Shown: positions 45,995-56,751 of the stretch, piece by piece
Layout of the letters: the number at the start of each line of letters is the position of its first letter
Numbering within the stretch: the first letter of the stretch is position 1
Translations under genes and position numbers: made by a program
Origin: Chaetomium olivaceum
Lineage: Eukaryota > Ascomycota > Sordariomycetes > Sordariales > Chaetomiaceae
Direction: 5' to 3'
Assembly: GCA_039881045.1 (NCBI GenBank)
Contig: JAYWVB010000024.1
Span: forward strand, 310,001-374,000
Length of the DNA: 64,000 bases
Notes under the pieces: model-generated
What the model saw: the letters and a program-made list of their open reading frames with translations, nothing else
Database searches by the model: none
What the model was told of the DNA's origin: nothing

Positions 45995-46618
45995 GGTTGT
46001 TTGGTTCGAACTGTAAATTTGAAGCGCCTGGTTCCGAGTGGAGGAGTGGCTTCGATCCAGCGCGTAGTGAGAGCGGGGAAGAAAAATTACCTGATACAAT
46101 ACGCATACACCATTGTTTACAATTATTACGGCCTCTGCTTACCTTAGGTTTCACTCGACCCCGGTACTTAATATAGGGTGGGTGGGTAGACCAGCGCTGA
46201 AGATGTTCTTTGCCGAAGGGAGATGCGGGATGTGTTAGAGCTAGAGAGTTTTGGGTTTGTGACCTAGGTAGCCCGTCAGGAATCAATACGAACAAACCCT
46301 TGGTCATTGGCTCTCCAACATTGCACAACTGTCCCTTTCCCGCCCGGTCTCCAACCCTGTGCAGCCTTTTCTCCTCCCCTCAAACATACCTTCTTTTCGA
46401 GTAGGCACATAACAGACTGTTCCTGAGACCTGTGGCGCCCCCGATGGGCACCCACTCCTCCCAAGTAAGCTTCCCCACCACCGTTTGTCAGGTTTTCCTC
46501 ACAGTTTGTTTCTTCCCTTTCACGACCCTTTGAAGTTGCTTCCCCCATTTTAAGACATAAGACAACCCCTGGATTTCTGAGTTCTTGATCAAATACATTG
46601 CCCGAATCTACATGACTA
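45995..46618. other. intergenic, nothing recognised
   Basis: 0.62 kb. A TATATTAAG-like element on the minus strand near 46168-46176 could serve the gene starting at 45994. Confidence 0.45.
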
Positions 46619-47491
46619 TCAGAAAAATAACAACAACTTGCGATGCGTGCGCACCCAACCAAGCTCGGCAATATATTGGTCGAGAATGGATGGAATGTAT
46701 TCCCACCAATCGCTCGAGAAGTCAAGCAGCGTCATGGCATGGCAGTATTCCCAAAAAGAGGGATACCAGCCCGGGCGCTCCCAGTCGATAATGACGACGC
46801 CCTTGTCATCATCGCGAAGAATCATGTTCCCCGGAAGAAGTCGGCGTGGGTGAACACCGTTGGTGGCCTTTGAAGATGATTTGGCAAAGCTTTCGGAGCA
46901 TTGGGAGCCTCCCCCGCTCCGTGGACTTGATCTTGGTATCGAGACATCGCCACATGGCATCCACCCACTGCTCTTCCGTCTCATGCGGACATGTAATAGT
47001 TTCGTCGGCGTTAGAGGTCATCGAGTTCGGATCCGTGAATGTGTAGTCGCGAGTCGTCTGCCTCCATATGCCCCCATAGTAGCCTGGCGAGGGGATTTGG
47101 CGAAGCTCGTCCATATTCAACCGGAGTTGTGATGCTATAGACGTCTTCTACGAAGCAGTGAGATCCTTCCAGGCTAAGTATAACGATATGCCGGGAATAT
47201 ACTCCTGGACGATGAAGTTATAGTTGGTTTTCTCGTCGTGGAAGAGCGCATAGACGGTCGGAACGGGCACATTAGAGCATTGCCGGACAAAGAGCATATT
47301 TTCACCTTCCTGGAGATAGACATCCCTTCCAAACTTTACAATGAAGTGTTCACGAACACGGACCCACACCGGTTATTGTCTGACGAGCACTCGGCAGCTG
47401 TTTGGCTTCGAAAATCTCTTTTAGCGTGGGCAGTGGCCCGGGAAGGACACTCTTTGGGGCAAAGTAAGGGAGAGTAGGCCGTGAGGCCATA
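46619..47491 (-). pseudogene. aminoglycoside-phosphotransferase-like (APH/choline kinase fold) pseudogene
   Basis: Reading from the ATG at 47491 (MASRPTLPYFAPKS), successive frames give pieces of an APH-family small-molecule kinase: REHFIVKFGRDVYLQEGENM, VPVPTVYALFHDEK, EYIPGISLYLAWKDL, RQIPSPGYYGGI, FTHADF, PGNMILRDDDKGVVIIDWE and WYPSFWEYC, i.e. the ATP lobe, Brenner-type catalytic loop and the metal-binding IDWE. Lesions: a one-base loss near 47370, an in-frame TAG at 47148-47150 where Glu is expected, and one-base losses near 46890 and 46840 around the catalytic loop. Several independent lesions including a nonsense codon argue for real decay rather than a single sequencing slip. Substrate unknown. 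Confidence 0.75.
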
Positions 47492-49123
47492 TTGTCCTTC
47501 TAGTCAGGTTCAACAAGAGTCGAATGTCGCACGTAGCTTGGAGGTTTGATATCATGCCTCAGATCTCTTGTTTTTATGATCCGCTTTGGTGGGAGCGAAC
47601 AAAGCAGTTGAATTGGCCGGTCAGAACTGTTGGATTCGCCACACGTAACTGTTGAAAAGTCATGGCACCGGAAACGGTCATGACACCGGAAACGGTCATG
47701 ACACCCGGAAACTGACAAGGTACCGGAAACGGATTCATGACATTTTGGCACCACAAAGACTCGGATAACCACGGGTTAACTTGAGGAGACAAAGGAGAGA
47801 TTTAGGATAAAGCCACTTGCTCTGAGAGAACTCTGAGAGGAGGAGGAGACAGACAGAACAATCGATCAATTCTTTCTCCCATCTTTCCATCTGAATGTCG
47901 TTTCCAACAAGAACGAGTGTCTCGTCTGGTGAGATCGGCCCGGCCCGGGAGAAACAAGGTAGGGGAAAAACAAGGTGGGGGAGAAAGAGGATGGTGGAGA
48001 AGAAAGCGTAGAGAGAAAGAATGTGAGGGCCAAGGAGGTAGGAGAGAAAGAGCGTTGGGGGTCATGGAGGATGGGGGACAAAGAGGGTGTTTGGTTCGGC
48101 TCCATCCATCGGGAAGAAGGTAACCATGCTGGTACTGGTTGAGCCTTCAAACTCCGCGTTCTAACGGCCTGCCAAGGTAGACCAGATAGGTAGTTAGTAG
48201 TTGGTAGTGGGTGGTGAAGGGGTGGCGCACAGTTCCCTGGAAGACCTGATGATTGACTCACATGTTTGCTGAAGGTTCAATGAGTATGTATATGTATGGA
48301 ATGTAGAAGAAGTGAATAAGAAGTGTTCCACCTTCTTTTCTCTAGACTGTTCTTGAGAAATCTTCAAATGGTTTGGTGCCACGGCAAAGTTGTCTAGAAA
48401 TCCAATGGAAACCTCTGGGATTGAAGGGAATTGAGAGTATAAGTGGGTGCACCCACGCCACGAAACTAAAGATAATCTAGATTTGCGCCCATATATAAAC
48501 ACTTAGCCATATAGAGTAGCTTAATATTACAAAAGGCAACCTTACTTAGTCTCGCTGGGGTGTCGAAAGTGATGGTGTGGCGTTGTAGTTCAGGGGCTCG
48601 GGGAAACAAGATTCCCCGTCTCCGCGGTAGAGCACACACAGGTATCAGTGAAAGCGTGGATAAGCCTAGTTGACCCGACATAATGATTCCCGGGGTTTTA
48701 CCAATAGAATTGGTGCTTGCAACCCCACCCCCTTGGAGCTTTCTTAGCGTGAGAGAAGGTCGCTCAGATTGCTCGAGGCTGCAGTGTCATATTAACCTTG
48801 ACAAACGCCCCAAGTCAAAGCCTCCTATTCAGGCACGAAAGGGGTCAAGTGGGATTTCCACCAGCACCTCGCTTAATCTTCGTACTCTGGAACAAAGGAC
48901 CGATCCAAGCTTTGCACAGTATCGCCGTCTTCGTACCCAAATTATTTTCTCCCTACCGGTGACCTGTTTGTTTGCCACAACCACCAGTTCCCTCGCTTTA
49001 TTCCTCAATAACCACAACTGATCTCGAGCTCGCGTCCTGACCACACCCCCATACTTACATGTATTCCTCACGGGTGTTGCCTGTTGTGCAGATACATACC
49101 GCACCACCATTTCCCTAACGGCC
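47492..49123. other. 1.6 kb intergenic with a short tandem repeat
   Basis: Contains the 18-bp tandem repeat listed separately. No supportable gene. The last few hundred bases would be the promoter of the UstYa-like locus. Confidence 0.45.
47661..47732. repeat. 18-bp tandem repeat, about four copies
   Basis: Unit CATGRCACCGGAAACGGT: two near-identical copies at 47661-47678 and 47679-47696, then two decayed copies to 47732 (one has an extra C, one reads GGTACCGGAAACGG). Confidence 0.85.
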
Positions 49124-50143
49124 ATGGATTTAGACATTACACGACATAGTAGTGACATTCAATCTCCCTGCACGCCCACCTCCAAGTTAGAACAGGAGGA
49201 AGCCGAGCTGCTTCCTGGCATCCTCCTTTCTGACTCGAAGGACTCGAGCCAGTCAAGGACAGGGAAAACTGGGGCAGATGGGGCAGGACTTTGAACCTAC
49301 TACTCACAGTCCTCGCGCTCTTTTTTGGCCTACTTGCCGTGGTCGGATGGATACTCTACTGGCGGGCATTACCGGGACACGCCTGATGGGGGAGATTAAC
49401 GGCCTGATCCCGGAATGTAGGCATTAATGGTTGCCATTGCCTGGCTTAGGCTCTACTGACACGCGCCAGTCCCAATCGTACCAATGCTTTTTGAAGAGGA
49501 TCCGCTGTCGACGCCGGACCACAAGACAGTCGAGTCGGCCAATGCGACGTATGAGTATTGGGTGTCATTCATGCCCGGTAAGAAACACTCTCATCAACTT
49601 CCATTCGCGCATGACAAAGGCTAATGGCAGAAAGTCGGGAATGGTTTTATGTCGGTCCCTCACGACGAAAACCACGTTCTGCCACCACCAATGGTCGATC
49701 ATGGTGGGGAGTTCTATTCGATTGCCGTCTTTCACCAGCTTCACTGCCTAGTAAGTACTGGTCGACCAATCTTTCACGGGTGGTCATTTCTAACTTTGAA
49801 TACAGCACAGCATCATGAAGATGTGGAACCAAGTCAACGACGATCTCGAGCAGCGAAGCGTGGCCGACTCCATGAGCGCGACGGAGCGAGGGACAACCAC
49901 CACCCCAACCTGAAACGCCACGTCGACCACTGCTTTCGTTATCTGCGACAATCACTTGTGTGCTGCGGTGACACGGCATTGGAGGGCCAGAACCCGCGGG
50001 CAAAGATACCGGATACGGATGGGACGGGGGCAACGCATCTGTGCAAGGACTTTGAGAAGGTAAGAGCGTGGGCGCAAAAGAGAAGATTGAACGGGGCACG
50101 CGATTTAACAGGCGGGAGTTTTGGTTTCATGTTCCGAACATAA
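49124..50143 (+). pseudogene. UstYa-like (DUF3328) oxidase pseudogene
   Basis: UstYa-family proteins are membrane-anchored oxidases of fungal RiPP and other pathways with two HxxHC motifs. From the ATG at 49124 I read a cytosolic acidic N-terminus (EQEEAELLPG), then, after a slip at G4 49280-49283, a transmembrane segment (LNLLLTVLALFFGLLAVVGW), then YEYWVSF, SVPHDENHVLPPP and HQLHC (about 49735-49749). The second motif is HVDHCFRYLRQSLVC, followed by GDTALEGQ and THLCKDFEKVRAW. Introns at about 49579-49630 and 49751-49805 are plausible. At least three or four frame changes are needed (49280, near 49384, near 49640, near 49890). The locus is probably dead, or badly affected by base errors. 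Confidence 0.7.
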
Positions 50144-50429
50144 CAGATAGGTAAATTCGTGTTGATGCTATGCGATTTTCTTCATATGCAATGCAGAGCA
50201 TGCTGCCGACTTTCAGGGCAGACCAGCACCCTTGTGCGCTGTGGAATGAAGACTCATGGCTAAATATCATCAGACAGGTCCGATCTCTTCGGTCTAACGC
50301 CATGTGCTTCTTTTCGGTGCTTCTGCAAGGACAGCCAATTTCCAAATTCCTCGGGTACTGCTCACAACGGCGGTCTGACTGTGAAACATACAAATCAAGG
50401 TCAGCCAGCAGTCGGGTGTGCCCCCGAAA
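50144..50429. other. spacer
   Basis: 286 bp after the UstYa-like locus. Nothing recognised. Confidence 0.4.
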
Positions 50430-51105
50430 GGAAAGAAAAACAAAAAGCAACCCTACCTGCCTCGAGTAGGAACGAGCCCTTCCACGGATACGGTCGCTCA
50501 TCGGTCAGCACCATACTCGCCGGATCTTGGCCCTCGTCGGCGTGCTGCAATGATTTCAGCCACCCGCAACAGCGCTTCCTCTCCCTCATCGGCGAACCCC
50601 AAAATCTCACTGCGCAGCTCCGCAAAGCCCGGTGGGGGGTTATTGGGCAATTCATTGATGATGTCGACCCGCGCTGAGCAAAGGCCATGATGTAGCGTAT
50701 GACACGTAGGCGTGGGTGCACTTGGCCATGCTCTGTCGGTTGGGGATTGTCGGTTGAGGATGAAGATGTGTGTGTTTCTGTTGTGCGGCGTCCGCCTGGG
50801 TGGAGGTCAGTTTGGCGCGTAGGAGGGCGAGCTGTGGGTCGAGGGTTGAGATATGTTCCTCGCCCGAGAGGAATATTCGGTGGTAAGGGGAGAGATACCT
50901 AACCGAAAGTTGGCATGACGTCGTCGGATTCAAGGAAGCGGTCGAAGATGGTGACGGGGACTTTGAACCTGCGTAGGATGATACTAGCTAGGCCTATTTT
51001 CAATCCTCCTCGGTACCTTGATTCTCTGTGCTTCTCAAAGTGAAGAGACAATGGTTTGTGATGGATGGGTGACTTGTCGGCAGGGTTGGCGGGAAGGAAG
51101 CGCAC
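50430..51105 (-). pseudogene. coding-like relic, family not recognised
   Basis: On the minus strand, coding-looking stretches lie in different frames: ILRRFKVPVTIFDRFLESDDV near 50950, YHRIFLSGEEHISTLDPQLA near 50850, CTHAYVSYAT near 50710, INELPNNPPPGFAELRSEIL near 50640 and SMVLTDERPYPW near 50500. They keep the same order, as expected for one gene with several indels. I cannot name the family. It could instead be an unusual multi-intron gene. Confidence 0.35.
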
Positions 51106-51273
51106 CTGTAATTACTGTTGAGCAGGCAGCCATGTGAAACAAGCAAATAGTTGATTGGATAGGTATTAAATAAGCTCGAGAGACGGTTGGAAGAAGAAAT
51201 GCACTCATGTTCATGCATGTATGTTGTGCAGGTACGATCACCTAACTGGCTCGCACTGTCACCTCTGCCGCCT

Positions 51274-53850
51274 TCAAGCCATTCGCGGACGCGGTGACCT
51301 TGATATCTCCCGTGGCCCCCTATCCGCGCGGACAACAGCCAGCGCCAAACCGCTGAATGCCTTTCGCGTCAGGGACGGAAACGCCGTCATATCGGCCGGA
51401 TTCCCGTTATCCGTCGACACGATTTGGCCCGGGCCTTCAACCGAGAAGGTGATGGCGTTGCTCGCATACGGCACCGTATCTCCGTTCCCGTCCACAACCG
51501 CGACGGACACAAACGACAAGTCATAGCCATCCCCGCGGATATTCTCCCTGTCCGCTGCCGCAGTCAACCCCTCGGCCTCGCCGACCGTCCTCTTCGTATC
51601 CGTTGCCCACTTCTCCCCATTCTTATACACCACCACCGTCACATTCCCCGGCTGATACTCAACCTTGTCCCACCGAAACCTCGCCTCATACTGCCCCCTC
51701 TTCTGCCTCCCCGCCGACTTCCCATTCACAAACAACTCGGCCTCATCTCCCGACGAGAACACATGCACCGGCGTGACCTCGCCGACCCTATTTTCCGGCC
51801 ACGACCAGTGCGGTAGCAGGCGCGCCATGGGGAAATCCGGCCGCCAACGCGCCTGGTACTGGAAGAAGCGGTCCTTCTTGAACCCAGCTAGGTCAATAAT
51901 CCCAAAATACGAGCTGCGCGCGTCATCGTACGGCGTCGGCTCGCCGAGGTAGTCCCAGCCGGTCCACACAAACTCGCCCGCGACAAACGGGTGCCGGTCC
52001 TGCGCCTCAAACACCTTGTCCGGCGACGAGCCCCAGGAGGGCGCATATAGCTCGTACGCGCTGACTTGCAGGGCCGTGGCGTTGCCGCCGGAGCCGGGGC
52101 CGACGGTGGCGCTGTTGCCTGGGATGACAGGAAAGATGTAGGTGCCGCGGGTGGAGAGAGCCGAGGCGCTCTCGCTGCTCCAGATGAGCTTGTCCGGGAA
52201 GGCCTTGTGGAAGGCATCGAAGGAACCTTGGGTGGAGGTGCCGTGGCCTTCACCCTGGTAGTTGAGGCTGATTATGTCGAGGACCTTGGCGAGGTCCGTG
52301 TTGGGGCCGGCCGAGTTCATGGCGGCCGTAGTGGGGCGAGTCGGGTCCTCGGAGAGAAGGATGTCGCGGAGCATTTTGGCTGTTCTGCCTCCTTCGGCGG
52401 TGGACTGCTCGCCAAGCTCGTTTCCAAAACTCCATACGATGATGGATGGGTGGTTGCGGTCGCGGCGGATGAAGGAGCGCAGGTCGGGTTCGTGCCAGTC
52501 GGGGAAGATGGTGTGGAAGTCGTTGGTCGTCTTCTGCCTGTTCCAGCAGTCGAAGATTTCGTCGACTACCATGAAGCCCATTCGGTCGGCCATGTCGAGG
52601 AACTCCGGGGCGGGCGGGTTGTGGGAAGTGCGCAGGCTGTTGCTGCCCATTTCCTGGAGCATCGAGAGTTGCCGTTCTGTAGCGCGGTAGTTGAACGCGG
52701 CGCCGAGAGAGCCGTGGTCGCCGTGGTTGCAGGTGCCGAAGACGCGCACCGGCTTTCCGTTGATTATTATGCCCTTGGTTCCATGATAGGAAACGGAGCG
52801 GATGCCGAAGGGGGTCTCGTAGGTATCGATGACTTTCCCGTCAACCGACAGCGTCGTGATGGCAACATACATATTGGGCTTCTGAGCCGGTGGCGGGCCC
52901 CAGAGCAATGGTTTCGATACCGTGGCCGTGCTGTTGACCGACTTCTTTTCTCCGGCCGGGACCGTCACCGCCGCTTCTTCAAACTTGGCCACCGCTGCAC
53001 CGGGCTGTCCGGTGGCTGTGTTAAGCTCGTGGATTTCCGTCAACACATCCACCTCTTGGCTAGAGGCAGCTCCGTTCTCTACATCCACCACGAGCTTGAC
53101 CGTAGCCGAGTCCTCCGAAACGTCCGATGTCGTGATGTAGGTCCCGAACTGGCCCACATGCGTGGGGTTGGTCTTGACGAGCCACACATTGCGGTAAATT
53201 CCGGCACCGGGGTACCAGCGGGAGTTGTCCAGGGCGTTGTCAACCCGAATAGCGAGCAGGTTACGACCGTCAAACTTCAGGTGGGGGGTGAGATTGACAC
53301 GGAACGAGGCGTACCCGTACGGCCAGCCACCGACCAAGTGACCGTTGAGCCAGACAGCGGCATATGACATGGCGCCGTCAATGTCGAGGAAGACGGACTT
53401 GCCCTTGTCGTCCGGGGACACGGTCAACGCCCGTCGGTACCACCCCACGCCGTTTGAAGGCAGGCGGCCCATGCCGCCGCTGACACCGGGGGCGTTGAAA
53501 GGCCCCTTAATGGCCCAGTCATGGGGCAGATCTACGGCCTTCCATTTGCTGTCGTCAAAGGAGGTCTCCACGTACGTGATGTTGCGGCCCGGGGGGGTGC
53601 CGGAAGGCGGTTGGTGCTTAGAGCCCTTGATAAAGTCATTGCCGGATGTGAGGACCCATGGCTTCAACGCTTCGTACGAAAGCGAGTCGGGGTTTGAGGT
53701 GAAGCGCGAGAACTTCCAACCCTCGTTGAGGCTGGTGCGCCGCGTGCTCTCGCTATTTTGAGCTCCAACGAGAAAAGGCGCTAATAGTAAGACATAGAGC
53801 ATCATGGAAAGCCCACGTAGAGTCCGGGATGTTCGTGCGAGCCGGTCCAT
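51274..53850 (-). CDS. secreted GH2 beta-galactosidase-like hydrolase
   Basis: Glycoside hydrolase family 2, single exon, 858 residues as written. N-terminal signal/anchor (LSMMLYVLLLAPFLVGA). Domain order: jelly-roll sugar-binding domain (LPHDWAI, GWYRRAL, VWLNGHLVGG), immunoglobulin-like domain, and TIM barrel (CNHGDHG, LRTSHNPPAPEFLD, VVDEIFDCW). Acid/base Glu478 lies in WSFGNELGE and nucleophile Glu560 in WSSESASA. WTGWDYLGEPTPY follows, then C-terminal Ig-like domains. At the G5 run (plus C5, 51316-51320) one extra G would shift into ATGDIKVTASANGLKAAEV, a better C-terminal strand ending at 51242; as written the last 12 residues look wrong. The effect on activity should be small. Exact substrate (galactoside versus related) is inferred. 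Confidence 0.88.
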   Translation of the reverse strand: MDRLARTSRTLRGLSMMLYVLLLAPFLVGAQNSESTRRTSLNEGWKFSRFTSNPDSLSYEALKPWVLTSGNDFIKGSKHQPPSGTPPGRNITYVETSFDDSKWKAVDLPHDWAIKGPFNAPGVSGGMGRLPSNGVGWYRRALTVSPDDKGKSVFLDIDGAMSYAAVWLNGHLVGGWPYGYASFRVNLTPHLKFDGRNLLAIRVDNALDNSRWYPGAGIYRNVWLVKTNPTHVGQFGTYITTSDVSEDSATVKLVVDVENGAASSQEVDVLTEIHELNTATGQPGAAVAKFEEAAVTVPAGEKKSVNSTATVSKPLLWGPPPAQKPNMYVAITTLSVDGKVIDTYETPFGIRSVSYHGTKGIIINGKPVRVFGTCNHGDHGSLGAAFNYRATERQLSMLQEMGSNSLRTSHNPPAPEFLDMADRMGFMVVDEIFDCWNRQKTTNDFHTIFPDWHEPDLRSFIRRDRNHPSIIVWSFGNELGEQSTAEGGRTAKMLRDILLSEDPTRPTTAAMNSAGPNTDLAKVLDIISLNYQGEGHGTSTQGSFDAFHKAFPDKLIWSSESASALSTRGTYIFPVIPGNSATVGPGSGGNATALQVSAYELYAPSWGSSPDKVFEAQDRHPFVAGEFVWTGWDYLGEPTPYDDARSSYFGIIDLAGFKKDRFFQYQARWRPDFPMARLLPHWSWPENRVGEVTPVHVFSSGDEAELFVNGKSAGRQKRGQYEARFRWDKVEYQPGNVTVVVYKNGEKWATDTKRTVGEAEGLTAAADRENIRGDGYDLSFVSVAVVDGNGDTVPYASNAITFSVEGPGQIVSTDNGNPADMTAFPSLTRKAFSGLALAVVRADRGPREISRSPRPRMA

Positions 53851-53920
53851 AGTCCACGACCGTCAGTGAGCCTATGTGATACAAAGTCAAGACAGGAGCG
53901 GCGGGGATAGGCAAGAGCCA

Positions 53921-53928
53921 TTATATAC
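53921..53928 (-). promoter_or_regulatory. TATA box of the GH2 gene
   Basis: GGTATATAA on the minus strand, 71-78 bp before the start codon at 53850. Confidence 0.6.
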
Positions 53929-54260
53929 CACCAGGAGCTTCCGTGGTGCCATTGCGTAAGCATGAGCTAGCCAGACTGTGCTGCGGCATAACGGCGAGTG
54001 GTTCAGATCTGGTGGAACCTCAATGTAAGGCACATATTAGCTTCCTAGTCCGGCGTCATTGTTACATCGAGCGTTTCGTTCGGCTGTTACAAACATTCTT
54101 TGGTTGCGTTTGGCCGGATATTTATGTAGTGCCACCTCCAGTCTCTACCTCAGTCAGACATAGCAATGTGAAAAAGGCAGGTGAAGTATTGATCCTGATT
54201 TTGTGTTTCTTCCACCCCTCAACCGGGACTTAGGAATCCATGGGTGCTTCGATGATGTTT

Positions 54261-54278
54261 CGAAGCGAGTTCGCTTCG
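54261..54278. repeat. 18-bp hairpin
   Basis: CGAAGCGA and TCGCTTCG separated by GT. Function unknown; it lies in non-coding sequence. Confidence 0.6.
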
Positions 54279-55329
54279 GTTCCTAGACATACCCCACGGA
54301 ACGGGGCTAATTACCCTTGAAGGCTGCGCATGGGAGGGGATTCGTCACGTATTAAATTGGGGGCCAAGGTCCAAAAATGTTCTCGCTACTTCGTGGCGGT
54401 CTTCGTTCACAATTACGGGGCCACAAACAACGAGGAAGCCTAACAAAATTACGAATAAGGGGGCTGTGTCAAACAACAGTGCCGTCCTCCTGCGGGGGAT
54501 GAGCCGTCAAGAACTCTCAAAAATTGTTGCGGCAATCCCCTCATTTTCCAATCGCTCCGAAGGGCGGGCTTACTTGTCGTTGGTGGGATATGTTTTAGCG
54601 CTACGTTTAGCCTAGCGGGGGGGTATGCGTGACACTGAGGAGCTCAAGCACATCTTTACCATTTCTCCGCTTTCATCTTCATGATCGAGCGTATCTTGAT
54701 AACTTTTATGATATAATAAGCAACCGATTCCTGGAGTTTCATTGGCGCGTCTGCCTCCTAATCCACGCGGCAGTCACGGGTTGGTCGCGGGTCGTGGGAT
54801 CTACCCCCGAGGCAAGATCGTTCAAGCCGAATACGACGCCATGCAAGATGGGTCGGCACTCGGGGAAGCACGAATGATGACGTAGAGCCCGGCATGCTAA
54901 ATTTTCGGGTACTACAAGCAGAGAACATGATTGAGGTGTGGTTCTTGGAATGCGGCGACTAATTGTTACTTTCCATGAAGCTATTGCCTGATATGCGCCG
55001 TGGTTGTCGATTCCGCACTTTCCGAGTAAATATCATGATAGAGATACTTAAATAGATGTAAGTCCTATAGGGGATAATCCAACTAACTACAGTACAACAT
55101 CACCGTAGGTACCTACCTTATGTCCCGAACCGGTAGATGACGACCATCTACAAATAGCGAGCAATGGGTGTTCTGAAACAGCAAATCCAACCTCCCCAGC
55201 CATATCCACCCTCCCTCCAATTTTCAGAATTAATCAATCTCCCCTGTAGTAAAATCCCTAGCCCCAGCAGCAAGAAGCAGTCCCTCGAGCTTCCCCTTCG
55301 TCGTACACCCCTCCTGATTTTGCGGCCCA

Positions 55330-56160
55330 CTCGTAGGGAAACCTCGGCACGAAAGGTACAGCGAGCCGTCTTGAGAATCCGAAGCGGGCTGTCACAGGCC
55401 AGGCTATACCCCTGCATCGCACCGACAGCGTTAGCGTTGGCGCCGCTGTCCAGGAGCAGCTTCGCGGCCTCGTAATCCCGGTGCTGGACGGCGGCCTGGA
55501 GCGGTGTCAGGCGACAGGGGCAGGCGTTGAGTTGTGATTTTTGCAGGATGATTCATTCAAGGAGCGAGCGAGCCGGACAGGCATGGTTGTGCAACCGTGG
55601 CAGCGAGACGGATGCTCTCCCAACCGACCACCGTTGAGACGAGCTTGACAATGTGTTGTTGCGGGTGATCATCTCTCTCCCTCTCCCACCACGCTCGAAG
55701 CAGCTTTCCGGTCAGCACTGTGCTGGAAAATAATAAGAGTAGGGACATCCCAATCACCTTGGGCCGTGTCGGGGTTGACCGCTCCCCATTAATCTTGATC
55801 ATGACCGATGTTTCGATGATCTGCTGGGCGTCAAGTTCTTGCAACACGGCGGTGGCAAGCAGCCACAGCTTTTGGACACAGCACTCCGCAAGGGCGGCGA
55901 TCCGGGGATTGGCTGGTGGGGAGTACCGTACACTTGACTTGAAGAATAGTACTTGTCGAGAGTCGCGAGTGATGGGGCGCGGCTGGGTCGAGGAAGTCCA
56001 AGCAATGCTTGACCACTTGCTGTTGGGGATGATTTCATCTTGCCCGGCTTTTGTCATAAGTTTCATCCAGTGTCTGGGGTAGTTCTGCCAACGCTTTCCT
56101 AACATCTGACTGGGACTTCAGTCTTCCGAGGATGTCAACCTGGCAGACTGCGCGCCCGCC
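55330..56160 (-). pseudogene. NACHT/ankyrin (STAND) gene relic
   Basis: On the minus strand, a segment at about 56045-56157 reads CQVDILGRLKSQSDVRKALAEL then PQTLDETYDK, the winged-helix/post-NACHT signature of fungal NACHT-ankyrin proteins (CQxDxLRRC...LPxTLDETY). Downstream, at about 55415-55533, LTPLQAAVQHRDYEAAKLLL and DSGANANAVG form a good ankyrin repeat. Between them the frames are broken and no P-loop is present. I infer a truncated relic of an NLR-like gene. Confidence 0.55.
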
Positions 56161-56402
56161 GGGCACGACAGCGTGCGCTCCACAGGAGGTTCGGTGATAT
56201 GCTCGGGGAACAGCCGGAACTTGAGGATGTAGTTGCGGCGGAGGCAGTGCCGCTTGTGCGAGGCCCAGCAGGCGGCCTGGCAGTCCTTTGTGCAGTAGCG
56301 GGCGGTGCGGCACCGAGAGCAGCGGAGGAGGTTTGTCGGGGGGCTACCCTTGGGAAGAGGGCACGACGGGTTGTCGCATTTGTTCGGGGCTGAGGTGGTC
56401 AT
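56118..56402 (-). CDS. small MYND zinc-finger protein, 3' end fused to NLR relic sequence
   Basis: 94 residues from the ATG at 56402. MYND zinc finger with Cys9, Cys14, Cys28, Cys31, Cys37, Cys41, His49 and Cys53 (CRTARYCTKDC, HKRHC), a protein-interaction module. The remainder (NYILKFRLFPEHITEPPVERTL) is typical of small fungal MYND proteins, which often continue for longer. The last ten or so codons overlap, in another frame, the start of the NACHT relic, so the original C-terminus may have been replaced by a rearrangement. Partner unknown. Confidence 0.7.
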   Translation of the reverse strand: MTTSAPNKCDNPSCPLPKGSPPTNLLRCSRCRTARYCTKDCQAACWASHKRHCLRRNYILKFRLFPEHITEPPVERTLSCPAGAQSARLTSSED

Positions 56403-56751
56403 GGTGGATGGGTAGGTCGAGACTGGGTTGTGTGTTGGTTGTGGTGATGGTGTAGTCTTGAAGAGGCGGAAGGGAAGATTTAGTGACTGGCCCAAAATTT
56501 GTGTAGAGAAGTCGAGGGAACTGTCAGATGAAAAGGTACACAAAAGCCGACGGGAGGTAAGGTGGTGGCCAGGGGTTGGGTTGGCGTTTGGCCTCTGGGT
56601 GGGTTCGTTGGTGCCGGAACGGATCCGCACTGTGTACTGAGTCCGGGATCATGCATGTTCCCCTCGTCTGGAATGAGAGGATGCCAACTCCTCTCCTCAA
56701 CACTGCACGATATAATCAACTTCACATTCTGAGGGCACCATACCATTTGCG
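56403..56751. promoter_or_regulatory. divergent promoter region, MYND and MFS genes
   Basis: 349 bp between two divergent start codons. No clear TATA box. Confidence 0.45.

Larger units (their letters stand above)
53851..55329. other. 1.5 kb intergenic
   Basis: GH2 promoter at the left, then nothing recognisable apart from a small hairpin at 54261-54278. Confidence 0.45.

Noticed and set aside
48570..48645. tRNA-like segment with GTAGTTCAGG and GGTAGAGCAC
   Set aside because: No pairing acceptor stem, anticodon arm or T loop could be assembled on either strand.
16054..50143. Tyrosinase plus UstYa-like gene as a dikaritin RiPP cluster
   Set aside because: They are over 30 kb apart with unrelated genes between, and I found no precursor with repeated cores and Kex2 sites.
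52066..53367. 433-residue plus-strand open frame antisense to the GH2 gene
   Set aside because: Shadow of a GC-rich real gene; the minus-strand frame has all GH2 motifs.
54776..54876. Possible structured RNA in the spacer upstream of GH2
   Set aside because: Only short accidental pairings; no conserved RNA family pattern recognised.
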